A stretch of DNA of 64,000 nt from VSJD01 sp964617825 (lineage in GTDB: Bacteria; Verrucomicrobiota; Kiritimatiellia; JAAZAB01). Location: positions 1 to 64,000 of the forward strand of contig CAZTWL010000002.1 of the NCBI GenBank assembly GCA_964617825.1, given 5' to 3'. Below the pieces are notes generated by a model. That model was not told where the DNA came from. It worked only from the letters and a program-made list of their open reading frames with translations, and did no database searches. Made by a program: the position numbers and the translations under genes. This document shows positions 16,240 to 23,406 of the stretch, piece after piece. Position 1 is the stretch's first letter. Every line of letters starts with the position of its first letter.

Positions 16240-16758
16240 ATGAAACGAAATGTTGTGCTTGCAGGTTTGGCGCTAATGCTCGGTGGTTGCTTGGGCATGC
16301 CACCCTCAGTTCGGCCAGTTACTGATTTTGAGATGAACAGGTACTTGGGCAAGTGGTACGAAATTGCCCGATTAGATCATTCGTTTGAAAGAGGGTTGAA
16401 CCGCGTTACTGCCGAATACGCATTAAGCGATGATGGCGGCGTCTTGGTAATCAACCGAGGCTTTTCTCAATCAGAGAACAAATGGGAAGAAGCCAAAGGC
16501 AAAGCCTATTTTGTGGGCGACAAATCAGCAGGCTTCTTAAAGGTTTCTTTCTTCGGGCCATTTTACGGCTCTTATGTTATTTTCGAATTGGATCACGAAA
16601 ATTATCAATACGCCTTTGTATGCGGCCCGACGACGAAGTATTTGTGGCTTCTGGCTAGAACACCATCCGTAAAACCAGAGCTTATTGAGAAATTCGCAGA
16701 AATGTCGAAAGCGCGCGGCTTTAAAACAGAAGCCCTGATTTTTCCAAAGCAAGACTAA
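16240..16758 (+). CDS. blc: Outer-membrane lipoprotein, lipocalin (Blc-like)
   Basis: 172 residues. The N-terminal lipoprotein signal has lipobox LGGC with Cys at residue 17. The lipocalin signature YLGKWYEIARLDHSFERGL lies at residues 35-53, followed by VTAEYAL and the second conserved region FGPFYGSYVIFELD. The length matches bacterial Blc. It would bind fatty acids or lysophospholipids at the outer membrane, supporting a Gram-negative envelope. ATG 16240 begins the signal peptide. A cassette-borne blc is known from other integrons in the literature I recall, but I cannot check that here. Confidence 0.88.
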   Translation: MKRNVVLAGLALMLGGCLGMPPSVRPVTDFEMNRYLGKWYEIARLDHSFERGLNRVTAEYALSDDGGVLVINRGFSQSENKWEEAKGKAYFVGDKSAGFLKVSFFGPFYGSYVIFELDHENYQYAFVCGPTTKYLWLLARTPSVKPELIEKFAEMSKARGFKTEALIFPKQD

Positions 16759-16759
16759 T

Positions 16760-16817
16760 GTCTGACAAAAGGCTGCAGCCAGCTCGCTGGAGCTCACGGC
16801 TGATCCTGACGTTCGCT
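16760..16817 (+). other. attC site 14
   Basis: GTCTGAC followed by AAAAGG. Arms GG...CAGCC and GGCTG...CC surround the palindrome AGCTCGCTGGAGCT. The 3' box is GTTCGCT. It starts one base after the lipocalin stop. Confidence 0.72.
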
Positions 16818-16845
16818 AGCACAAAGAAAGGAATTCGACACGATC

Positions 16846-17616
16846 ATGAAAGTGCTCACATGCAACATCCGCTACTTCGGAGCTGACGATGGGGAGAATA
16901 ACTGGCCTCATCGAAAGGAACTATGCGCCGAAGTCATTCACGCTCAAGCGCCCGACATCATTTGCTTCCAAGAAATGTGTACTGAACAGTTCACCGACCT
17001 TTCAGCTTCGCTGGCCGAGTATTGCTGGTTCGCCGTTTGCGATCAGCCTCTCGGACGTCGCCCGCCGAACTGCATCTTCTATCGGTCAAAGGCCTATACC
17101 GTGATATCAGCAAGCGGCTACTGGCTTTCCGAACAGCCACACGTTGCCGGCAGCAAGTCATGGCAAAGCAGTTGCGTGCGCCTGGCAAACTGGGTTCGGC
17201 TTGAAGATCGCGCCACGGGAACAGAGTTCAGGGTGCTCAATACGCACCTGGATCACATTAGCCAAGCGGCACGCGAAAACCAGGCCAGGTTGCTCGTGGA
17301 GGACTCGGTCGCGTACCCCCAGGACTACCCCCAGATACTTACGGGCGATATGAATTGCGATTTCAGGAACCCGGCGATCGACATACTGAAGGACGGCGGC
17401 TGGAGCGACACCTATGGTTGCGTGCATGGCGCGGAATATCCCGGCCATACCTACCATGCGTTTCACGGGCCTCGGTACGACTCCAAGATTGGCAAAATGG
17501 ATTGGATCTTCACACGGGGAAAGATTGCGGCGCTGGATGCCGGCGTCATCACGGACTCGCTAAACGGAAGATTTCCAAGCGACCACTATTTTGTCAGTGC
17601 CACACTGGACGTATAG
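16846..17616 (+). CDS. Endonuclease/exonuclease/phosphatase (EEP) family hydrolase
   Basis: 256 residues with the complete EEP active-site order: Asn in CNIRYF, Glu in ICFQEMC, the VLNTHLDH motif with catalytic His, TGDMNCD (Asp and Asn), and a final PSDHYFV with the general-base His. No signal peptide. The closest named relatives are small bacterial EEP phosphodiesterases and sphingomyelinase-like proteins. It cleaves phosphoester bonds with Mg2+, but nucleic acid versus lipid or sugar substrate cannot be decided. AAAGGAATT precedes ATG 16846. Confidence 0.85.
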   Translation: MKVLTCNIRYFGADDGENNWPHRKELCAEVIHAQAPDIICFQEMCTEQFTDLSASLAEYCWFAVCDQPLGRRPPNCIFYRSKAYTVISASGYWLSEQPHVAGSKSWQSSCVRLANWVRLEDRATGTEFRVLNTHLDHISQAARENQARLLVEDSVAYPQDYPQILTGDMNCDFRNPAIDILKDGGWSDTYGCVHGAEYPGHTYHAFHGPRYDSKIGKMDWIFTRGKIAALDAGVITDSLNGRFPSDHYFVSATLDV

Positions 17617-17631
17617 GAGCCAGACAGCCAT

Positions 17632-17695
17632 GGCAAACAATCTCCTTCCGGCGACGTCCTAAAGGCCGCGCCTGAGGCGCGACGTTCTGTTAGAC
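17632..17695 (+). other. attC site 15
   Basis: GGCAAAC followed by AATCT. Arms CCTTCCGGCG and CGCCTGAGG pair with one bulge and one mismatch. The 3' side has GTTCTGTTAGAC, and the last seven bases (GTTAGAC) fit the consensus well. Confidence 0.75.
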
Positions 17696-17722
17696 AGGCA
17701 GACGAAGAGAACAAACGCATGG

Positions 17723-19258
17723 ATGATCGATGTGATGTGTATCGCCTGTTTGGGCGCCGCACGCGCCATGCGCACGAGCGCTGATATACCACGAGTGAAA
17801 GACAAGATGGACAACACAAGCACAGGGACCATGGAAGAAGGCGAAACAGGGACGGGAAGAACTTGGGAAGGATTGGAGTGCATCGGGAATGTCTTTGAAC
17901 CGGGAACCAGATTTCAATACTCGATTTACATTCCGCGTCAAGCCATTGAGGGCATGGAGCTTGGGCTCTATGTCATGCTGGAATACGAGCGCAAAGATAT
18001 TTCGCCGATTCTCGAAGGTTTCGTTGGCGAAGGCATCATGCCGGCGGGGATGTTCCTGTTCGTGAATCCGGGGACGCTACGGGCCACCAGAGAAGGCGGA
18101 ACGGAGCGGGCAATGCGGGCGGAAGAGTTCGACCAATACGGGCGCGAGTTTTCCGATTTTCTGGTGGAAGAGCTGATTCCAGCCGCCGCGAAAACCGCCG
18201 GGGTCACGCTCTCCGTCTCGCCGGATATGCACCTGATCGCGGGGGGATCCTCCGGCGGATTATGTGCGTGGAATGCGGCCTGGTTCCGCAACGATTACTT
18301 CCGCCGGGTATTCCTTAGCAGTCCAACTTTCAGCGCCATGCGAGGCGGCGAGGAACCGATGGTGCTGCTACGGAAAACGGAGAGCCGCCCCATCCGAATC
18401 TACATGACGGTGGGGACCAAGGAGCCGGATTACTATTTCGGCAGTTCGTTTTACGCGGCGTGCAACGCCTGGAAAGCGTTCCAGTTCGCGAAATACGACG
18501 CGAAGTTCGAGCTGTTCCCCGGCGAAGGTCACTGCTGTCACAGAGGCGACCCGCGGCTGCTTCGCCAGGTCATGCAATTTCTGTGGAACAACTGGAAGAC
18601 GGAACCGGTCCGGACGCTTGGGAATCAGATTCGGATCAATCAGATCCTCGAACAGGACTCGGTCTGGGAAGAAACGCGGGACGAATTTCCTTCAAGATCC
18701 CTTCCACAAAACGAGCACGGAGCCTATTCCTTTGACGGAGCGCGAATTTATCTCTCCGCGCGCGGCCGGGAGAATAGAGTCGTGGCAGACGGCTTTGGCG
18801 ACATCACTGGCATTGCCTTGTCTTCCGACCGTTGGCGGATGTACATTGCCGACAGGAAACGACGTTTCGTCTACGCCATGTCCGTCATGCCGGACGGATC
18901 GCTTGGACAGTTGTACAAACTGGCTTCGCTGCATCTCGCCCATGACTGCCGCACACTCGGGGCGTCCGATCTATGCGTGGACGCCAGTGACCGGGTTTAT
19001 GCCGCCACCGAACTTGGGATCCAGGGAATGATCTCTTTCGGTATGACGGATCTGATTCTGCCCCTACCCGGCGACCTTCCCGCTGATGCGGTTGCTTTCG
19101 GCGGGCCCGGGAAAAACGAGCTCTATGCCGCCAGCGGGAAACGGATCTTCAAGCGGAAACTGCGCGTTTGTGCTCAGGATCCGTCGGTCCAGAGTCCGCC
19201 AACCACTCCGAGGTATGGCGATGGATTCGACTATTCCATCCCGCACTTGCCGCAATAA
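17723..19258 (+). CDS. Alpha/beta-hydrolase esterase fused to a gluconolactonase-like C-terminal domain
   Basis: 511 residues. Residues about 45-305 are an esterase-D/feruloyl-esterase type alpha/beta hydrolase: IAGGSSGGLCAWNAAW carries the nucleophile Ser of a G-x-S-x-G-like elbow, and GEGHCCHRGD near 265-275 supplies the likely catalytic His. Residues about 330-495 look like part of an SMP-30/gluconolactonase beta-propeller (IALSSDRWRMYIADRKRRFVYAM, LCVDASDRVYAATELGIQ). This architecture is used by PVC bacteria for polysaccharide esterases. No clear signal peptide with ATG 17723, so the start may be mis-set. Last clear cassette gene of the array. Confidence 0.75.
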   Translation: MIDVMCIACLGAARAMRTSADIPRVKDKMDNTSTGTMEEGETGTGRTWEGLECIGNVFEPGTRFQYSIYIPRQAIEGMELGLYVMLEYERKDISPILEGFVGEGIMPAGMFLFVNPGTLRATREGGTERAMRAEEFDQYGREFSDFLVEELIPAAAKTAGVTLSVSPDMHLIAGGSSGGLCAWNAAWFRNDYFRRVFLSSPTFSAMRGGEEPMVLLRKTESRPIRIYMTVGTKEPDYYFGSSFYAACNAWKAFQFAKYDAKFELFPGEGHCCHRGDPRLLRQVMQFLWNNWKTEPVRTLGNQIRINQILEQDSVWEETRDEFPSRSLPQNEHGAYSFDGARIYLSARGRENRVVADGFGDITGIALSSDRWRMYIADRKRRFVYAMSVMPDGSLGQLYKLASLHLAHDCRTLGASDLCVDASDRVYAATELGIQGMISFGMTDLILPLPGDLPADAVAFGGPGKNELYAASGKRIFKRKLRVCAQDPSVQSPPTTPRYGDGFDYSIPHLPQ

Positions 19259-19261
19259 TCG

Positions 19262-19321
19262 ACAGAACCAGCCATTCGAGCCGAGGCTCGTGAACTTGCG
19301 CGGCTCAATGTCACGTTCGGC
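19262..19321 (+). other. attC site 16 (last clear site)
   Basis: ACAGAAC followed by CAGC, arms CATTCGAGCCG and CGGCTCAATG with one bulged C, 3' box GTTCGGC. I see no further convincing site until the isolated candidate at 42078. Confidence 0.82.
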
Positions 19322-19362
19322 GAAGAGGATGAATTCGATAGGATCCATTGTCGTGTTGACTG

Positions 19363-19570
19363 ACCTGCTCCCATTTATTAATCAAGACTGGATGAGAAAT
19401 TCCCCGCCATGGCACAGCGTAAATACTGGCACAGGTGCCGCCCCCAGCAATCAGAATGAAGGAAAGACCGGACGGCCTTGGCGGCCGGAGCCGGCGCTTG
19501 ACCGCGCCGGGATACTTCCGTTTCCAGTCACCTGTTTATTGTTGACTCCGCATGACGAATGCCTAGCATC
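19363..19570. repeat. Interspersed 205-bp repeat, copy 2
   Basis: Same element as 13687-13891. The central palindrome reads CCGGACGGCCTTGGCGGCCGG with one mismatch relative to copy 1's arm. It lies 42 bases after attC site 16 and in the same orientation as copy 1. Confidence 0.85.
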
Positions 19571-19589
19571 CTGTGCAAAGCAAAAACAC

Positions 19590-20672
19590 ATGAGCATAAA
19601 AATCATTCTTTCAACTCTGGCTATGGCAGCAGTATCCAGCGGCTGCGTCCATCCGCAACCGGCCAAGCAAGAACCGCCGAAAACCTTCGAACGGGTCTTC
19701 TGCTGGGGCACACTGAGCGACGACGATACGGCGCGCAAATACAGCGAGATCGGCGTTACCGATATAAGCGTCCATAACGAGCAGCAGCTCGGGCTTGCGC
19801 TCAAGTACGGCATAATCCCCTACTGCGGCACGTTTACCCCCCGCGGGAAACATGGACAGGTCATGCGCCCGGAAGAGGAAAAACATTTTGCCTATCTCAA
19901 TGCCGATGATCTCAAAGGAGCGAATACTGCCGACAAGAAAGCCGCCAAGGACAAGCGCCGGATCGCAATGAAGCATCGTTACGGCGGCGAGCCGGACGTC
20001 GCGCTTGACACCGTCAACGACGTTAGAATCGCCTGTTTCCTCAGCGATAGCGGGCATGAACTTTCGAAAAACGCCCTCGACAAGATCTGCGCGAGTGTTC
20101 CGGGCGTCAAGGGCATTTTCTTCGACTATTTAGGCTATTCCAATTTCAAGGGTTGCTACTGCCCGGATTGCCTTGACGCCTACAACCGATATCTTGCGGA
20201 CAGGAAACTGGCCGATAACCAGAAAAACCAAAACGCGTTTTACCGCGACAGCTTGGTGAAATATTATAACGACATGATCGATTACGTGAAAAGCAAACAT
20301 CCCGATTTCAAGGTGGTCGTCCATATTTATCCGACTTTTTTGCCGGAGCCGCTTTACGGGAACAGGACTAAAGCCGATTTTTGCGGCCAGACCGTCGCCT
20401 GGTATTTCCCCTGGGACGCCGGAAAAATCGCCAAATACACCCAAATCACGGTCAACGACCAGAACAAGTATTTCAAAGACGTTCGGGGGGTCCCCTTTGT
20501 CGGACTCAACCGGGGACCGGGCAGCCTTTGGATCAAGGACGCGGCGACTCTCGATACAGAATTGCAGACCATTCTCGCGTCAGGCGGCAACATGCTCATG
20601 GTTTGCAATGGCGGCGATATGATCAAACCCGGGAATTACGAAGTATTCAAAAAATATTGCGGCAAAAAATGA
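19590..20672 (+). CDS. Lipoprotein with TIM-barrel glycosidase-like fold, function unknown
   Basis: 360 residues. The signal ends in the lipobox SSGC (Cys at residue 18). The mature protein has the strand pattern of a TIM barrel, with GVKGIFFDYLGYSNFKGCYCPDC (an Asp at a strand end, as in glycoside hydrolases) and a C-x-C-x-x-C cluster seen in several PVC putative glycosidases. ATG 19590 was chosen because it starts the signal peptide. The protein is probably anchored in the outer membrane or periplasm. I cannot assign a CAZy family. Confidence 0.6.
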   Translation: MSIKIILSTLAMAAVSSGCVHPQPAKQEPPKTFERVFCWGTLSDDDTARKYSEIGVTDISVHNEQQLGLALKYGIIPYCGTFTPRGKHGQVMRPEEEKHFAYLNADDLKGANTADKKAAKDKRRIAMKHRYGGEPDVALDTVNDVRIACFLSDSGHELSKNALDKICASVPGVKGIFFDYLGYSNFKGCYCPDCLDAYNRYLADRKLADNQKNQNAFYRDSLVKYYNDMIDYVKSKHPDFKVVVHIYPTFLPEPLYGNRTKADFCGQTVAWYFPWDAGKIAKYTQITVNDQNKYFKDVRGVPFVGLNRGPGSLWIKDAATLDTELQTILASGGNMLMVCNGGDMIKPGNYEVFKKYCGKK

Positions 20673-20792
20673 TTTCCGCAAAAAGCCAGGAAGAAACATT
20701 CGCAACCAAGACCGATTACCGGGCCGCCGGACTCGGACAACGTGCATGAGCGCGTCCGACCCGCGGCCATTCGTAAAAAGAAAATATCAGGC

Positions 20793-21779
20793 ATGAACAC
20801 CATCGAATCGCTAATTATTGGCCGGGAAAGGCAAAGGCACGCCATCCTGCCGACGCCAGTGCACGAGTTGACCGCGCTCTCGCAGATCTCGAATTGCAGG
20901 GTCTTCTGCAAACGTGACGATCTGACCGGATTTGGGTTCGGCGGCAACAAGGCCCGCAAGCTGGACTTCCTCATTCCGGATGCGCTCCGTTCCAAGTGCG
21001 ACACCCTTATCGCCGTGGGCGCAAATCAGTCCAATTTCTGCCGGATGGTGGCCGCCTACGGAAGCGTAAATGACCTCGACGTTCATCTCGTGCTGGGAGG
21101 GCCAAAGCCCGCCATTCCAACGGGAAATCTTATGCTCGACCACATGCTGGGCGCCCAATGCCATCACGTCGCCTCCGAGTCCTGGGATGAGTGGGAAGCG
21201 CAAGCCGCGGCGCTCGAAGTCACCCTGCAAAAGGAAGGGCATACCGTCTATCGAATGCCGGTGGGCGGTTCGACGGCAATCGGCGCCTTGGGCTACGTTG
21301 CCGCAATGGCGGAGATCATGGACGACGAGAAACGCCTCGGTTTGCACTTCAGCGCCGTAGTATTCGCCTCATCCTCGGCGGGAACGCAGGCCGGGCTGGT
21401 TGTCGGCAAGTCGATCGCGAACTGGCCGGGACAGGTGCTAGGGATCAGCGTCGCCAAGGATGGTCGCCGGCAGGCACAGGATGTGTTCAACCTGGCGCAG
21501 GCAACGGCAACCATGCTCGGCGTAGCGCTTGACAGTCGGATTATCGACGTCGACGATTCGTTCCTGGGACCGGGTTATGCCCGGAATACCAGGGAATGCG
21601 AGGAAGCCGTCAATTTCTTCGCCCGCAAATGCGGCATATTCCTGGACTATGTCTATACCGGCAAGGCGGCGGCCGCGCTCATCCAATATTTGAAGGCCGG
21701 CCGTTTCAAATCCGGGAGCTCGATTCTTTTCCTTCATACCGGAGGCAATACCGAGCTTTTCGCGCAGCATGAAAAATGA
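20793..21779 (+). CDS. PLP-dependent D-cysteine desulfhydrase/ACC deaminase family protein
   Basis: 328 residues of fold-type II PLP enzyme. KRDDLTGFGFGGNKARKLDF at residues 39-58 contains the Schiff-base lysine (NK) of the ACC-deaminase/D-cysteine desulfhydrase family. VGANQSNFCRMVAA, SSSAGTQAGLVVG (phosphate-binding) and the C-terminal LHTGGNTELFA also match. It should release pyruvate, ammonia and sulfide from D-cysteine or act on a related D-amino acid. The start of the next gene overlaps the stop by four bases (ATGA), which suggests coupled translation. Confidence 0.85.
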   Translation: MNTIESLIIGRERQRHAILPTPVHELTALSQISNCRVFCKRDDLTGFGFGGNKARKLDFLIPDALRSKCDTLIAVGANQSNFCRMVAAYGSVNDLDVHLVLGGPKPAIPTGNLMLDHMLGAQCHHVASESWDEWEAQAAALEVTLQKEGHTVYRMPVGGSTAIGALGYVAAMAEIMDDEKRLGLHFSAVVFASSSAGTQAGLVVGKSIANWPGQVLGISVAKDGRRQAQDVFNLAQATATMLGVALDSRIIDVDDSFLGPGYARNTRECEEAVNFFARKCGIFLDYVYTGKAAAALIQYLKAGRFKSGSSILFLHTGGNTELFAQHEK

Positions 21780-22516
21780 AAATCCGGATCCCAGCAACCC
21801 TGATGATTACTGGTTTGCTGTTCGTGTGCGCGCTCGCATTCCGCGCACAGTTGCCGCGTCAGATTACGGAGGTTATCCGGAGCATGAAAATGACTAAAAC
21901 CATTGCGGACCGCGTCGCTCAGTTCGGAGATCCGGTGCGCATGCGCCTAATCCCGGCTTTCGAGCGAATCGCCGTGGCCTATCCGCCCACGCGGATGCTG
22001 CTCGTCGGCCTCAAGGCCGAACGCGCGCTCCAAGTATGGGTGTCAGGACCGGACGGCGCATGGCGGCGCCTCAAGGATTACCCGATTCTCGGCATGAGCG
22101 GCATCCTTGGCCCAAAGCTAAAGGAAGGCGACCGGCAGGTGCCTGAAGGGATTTACCGGGTGGAATCGCTCAATCCGAACAGCCGCTACCATCTCGCCTT
22201 GCGGATCAACTATCCGAATGCGGAAGACCGGCAAAATGGAAGGCAGGATGGCCGCACCGAACTCGGGTCGGACATCATGATTCACGGGAAGAATTGCTCG
22301 ATCGGGTGCCTGGCCATGGGCGACGAGGCAGCCGAAGACCTTTTTATATTGGCTGCCCAGACCGGCATTGAGAACATTGCAATAATTCTCAGTCCCGTTG
22401 ATTTCCGGGTCCGCGACTTGCCGGAGGACATGCCGCCGACTCCCGCCTGGACGCGGCAACTATACGACTCCATCCGCCAGGAATTGCCTGCGATCGCAAA
22501 GAATGGCATGGACTGA
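21776..22516 (+). CDS. L,D-transpeptidase (YkuD) family protein
   Basis: 246 residues, with an N-terminal membrane anchor or signal at 5-24. The YkuD domain shows GIYRVESLNPNSRYHLALRI and the catalytic stretch IMIHGKNCSIGCLAMGD, with active His and Cys (SIGC). Enzymes of this fold crosslink peptidoglycan or attach proteins using a D-amino acid acceptor. It is coupled to the D-cysteine desulfhydrase-like gene by a four-base overlap. Confidence 0.85.
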   Translation: MKIRIPATLMITGLLFVCALAFRAQLPRQITEVIRSMKMTKTIADRVAQFGDPVRMRLIPAFERIAVAYPPTRMLLVGLKAERALQVWVSGPDGAWRRLKDYPILGMSGILGPKLKEGDRQVPEGIYRVESLNPNSRYHLALRINYPNAEDRQNGRQDGRTELGSDIMIHGKNCSIGCLAMGDEAAEDLFILAAQTGIENIAIILSPVDFRVRDLPEDMPPTPAWTRQLYDSIRQELPAIAKNGMD

Positions 22517-22642
22517 TCGGGAAAATATTGCTACCGAATAAAGACGAAAATGAAAATCAAGGCACTCGCCATCTGGGCGCCGGCAACACCTATTCGCTGA
22601 AATAACGCACCGCAGCAGGCCAACAGGCCAGAGAGGCAGCCA

Positions 22643-23335
22643 ATGGCAAAACACATCGGGATCGTAGCGTGCAGCGCAGAGGGCGCAGCCCTGTGTTACC
22701 GCACGCTTTGCGCCGAGGCGCCGGCATTGATGGGCGAACACATGCATCCCGAGGTGTCCATGCACACCCACCCTCTGGGAAAGTACATGGTTCATATCCG
22801 CTCCGGCGACTGGAATGCAATTGCCAACCTGATGTTGTCGTCCGTCCGCAAGCTGGCCGAGATTGGCGCCGAACTCGCCATTTGTCCCGACAACACCATT
22901 CACCAGGCCTTTGCGCTGGTTGCGGCCCGCTCCCCGATCCCGTGGCTCCACATCGCCAAAGCAGTGGGCAACGAGGCGCGCGCCAAGGGCTGCAAGACCC
23001 TCGGCATCACCGGAACTAAATACCTGATGACCGGCCCCGTGTATCCCGCAACGCTTCAAGAACTGGGCATTGCCTGCGAGATTCCGGAAGAGGCGGATCG
23101 GGAACGCATTGACACGATCATCTTCAAGGAACTCGTTAATGGCATATTCAGGGAGGAATCCCGGCTGTACTTCAACCGCGTGTTCCAGAAATTGAAGGAC
23201 CGCGGGTGCGATGGTGTGGTCATGGGGTGCACGGAAATTCCGCTCCTCGTTAATCCACGCGATTGCCCCCTGCCAGCGCTCGATTCGACACGCCTGCTGG
23301 CCCGGGCAGCATTGATCAGATCCTTGTCAGAATGA
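22643..23335 (+). CDS. Aspartate/glutamate racemase family protein
   Basis: 230 residues. The two catalytic cysteines are visible in ICPDNTIHQAF (Cys81) and VVMGCTEIPLL (Cys196), the symmetrical pair of the Asp/Glu racemase superfamily. The first motif has CPDN where canonical racemases have CNT, so substrate choice may differ from aspartate. Cytoplasmic. It follows the L,D-transpeptidase by 126 bases on the same strand and together with it may form a D-amino-acid/cell-wall group. It converges on the glycyl-radical gene. Confidence 0.85.
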   Translation: MAKHIGIVACSAEGAALCYRTLCAEAPALMGEHMHPEVSMHTHPLGKYMVHIRSGDWNAIANLMLSSVRKLAEIGAELAICPDNTIHQAFALVAARSPIPWLHIAKAVGNEARAKGCKTLGITGTKYLMTGPVYPATLQELGIACEIPEEADRERIDTIIFKELVNGIFREESRLYFNRVFQKLKDRGCDGVVMGCTEIPLLVNPRDCPLPALDSTRLLARAALIRSLSE

Positions 23336-23406
23336 GCGGGCGACTCGCGCGCCTCGCCATCAAAGCCGGACGCAGGAGAACCACCCGCTCCCGCAGCCTC
23401 AGGGAA

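Larger units (their letters stand above)
1..19321 (+). mobile_element. Integron-type gene cassette array without visible integrase (CALIN-like)
   Basis: Every gene from the left edge to about 19.3 kb is on the + strand, and most are separated by an attC-like palindrome in one orientation. I count fifteen good or fair sites plus two weak ones. They share a 5' box close to RYYYAAC followed by CA or AA, arms that pair except for one extra base on the 5' arm, and a 3' box starting GTT (often GTTGGGC or GTTCGGC). Directional arrays of unrelated genes with such sites define integron cassette arrays. No tyrosine recombinase gene or attI is in the window, and the left end runs off the edge. Cassettes are large (up to about 1.8 kb). 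The stretch 13675-16759 has no clear internal site. Confidence 0.8.
19259..19589. other. Intergenic region: attC site 16 and repeat copy 2
   Basis: The region is filled by attC site 16 and the second copy of the 205-bp repeat, with about 20 bases left before the lipoprotein start. A frame running through it from the previous gene's end is not conserved coding sequence. Confidence 0.65.

Noticed and set aside
1074..19321. Reading the intergenic palindromes as rho-independent terminators
   Set aside because: They lack T runs, have conserved outer boxes and a bulged base on one arm, and lie in one orientation, all of which fit attC.
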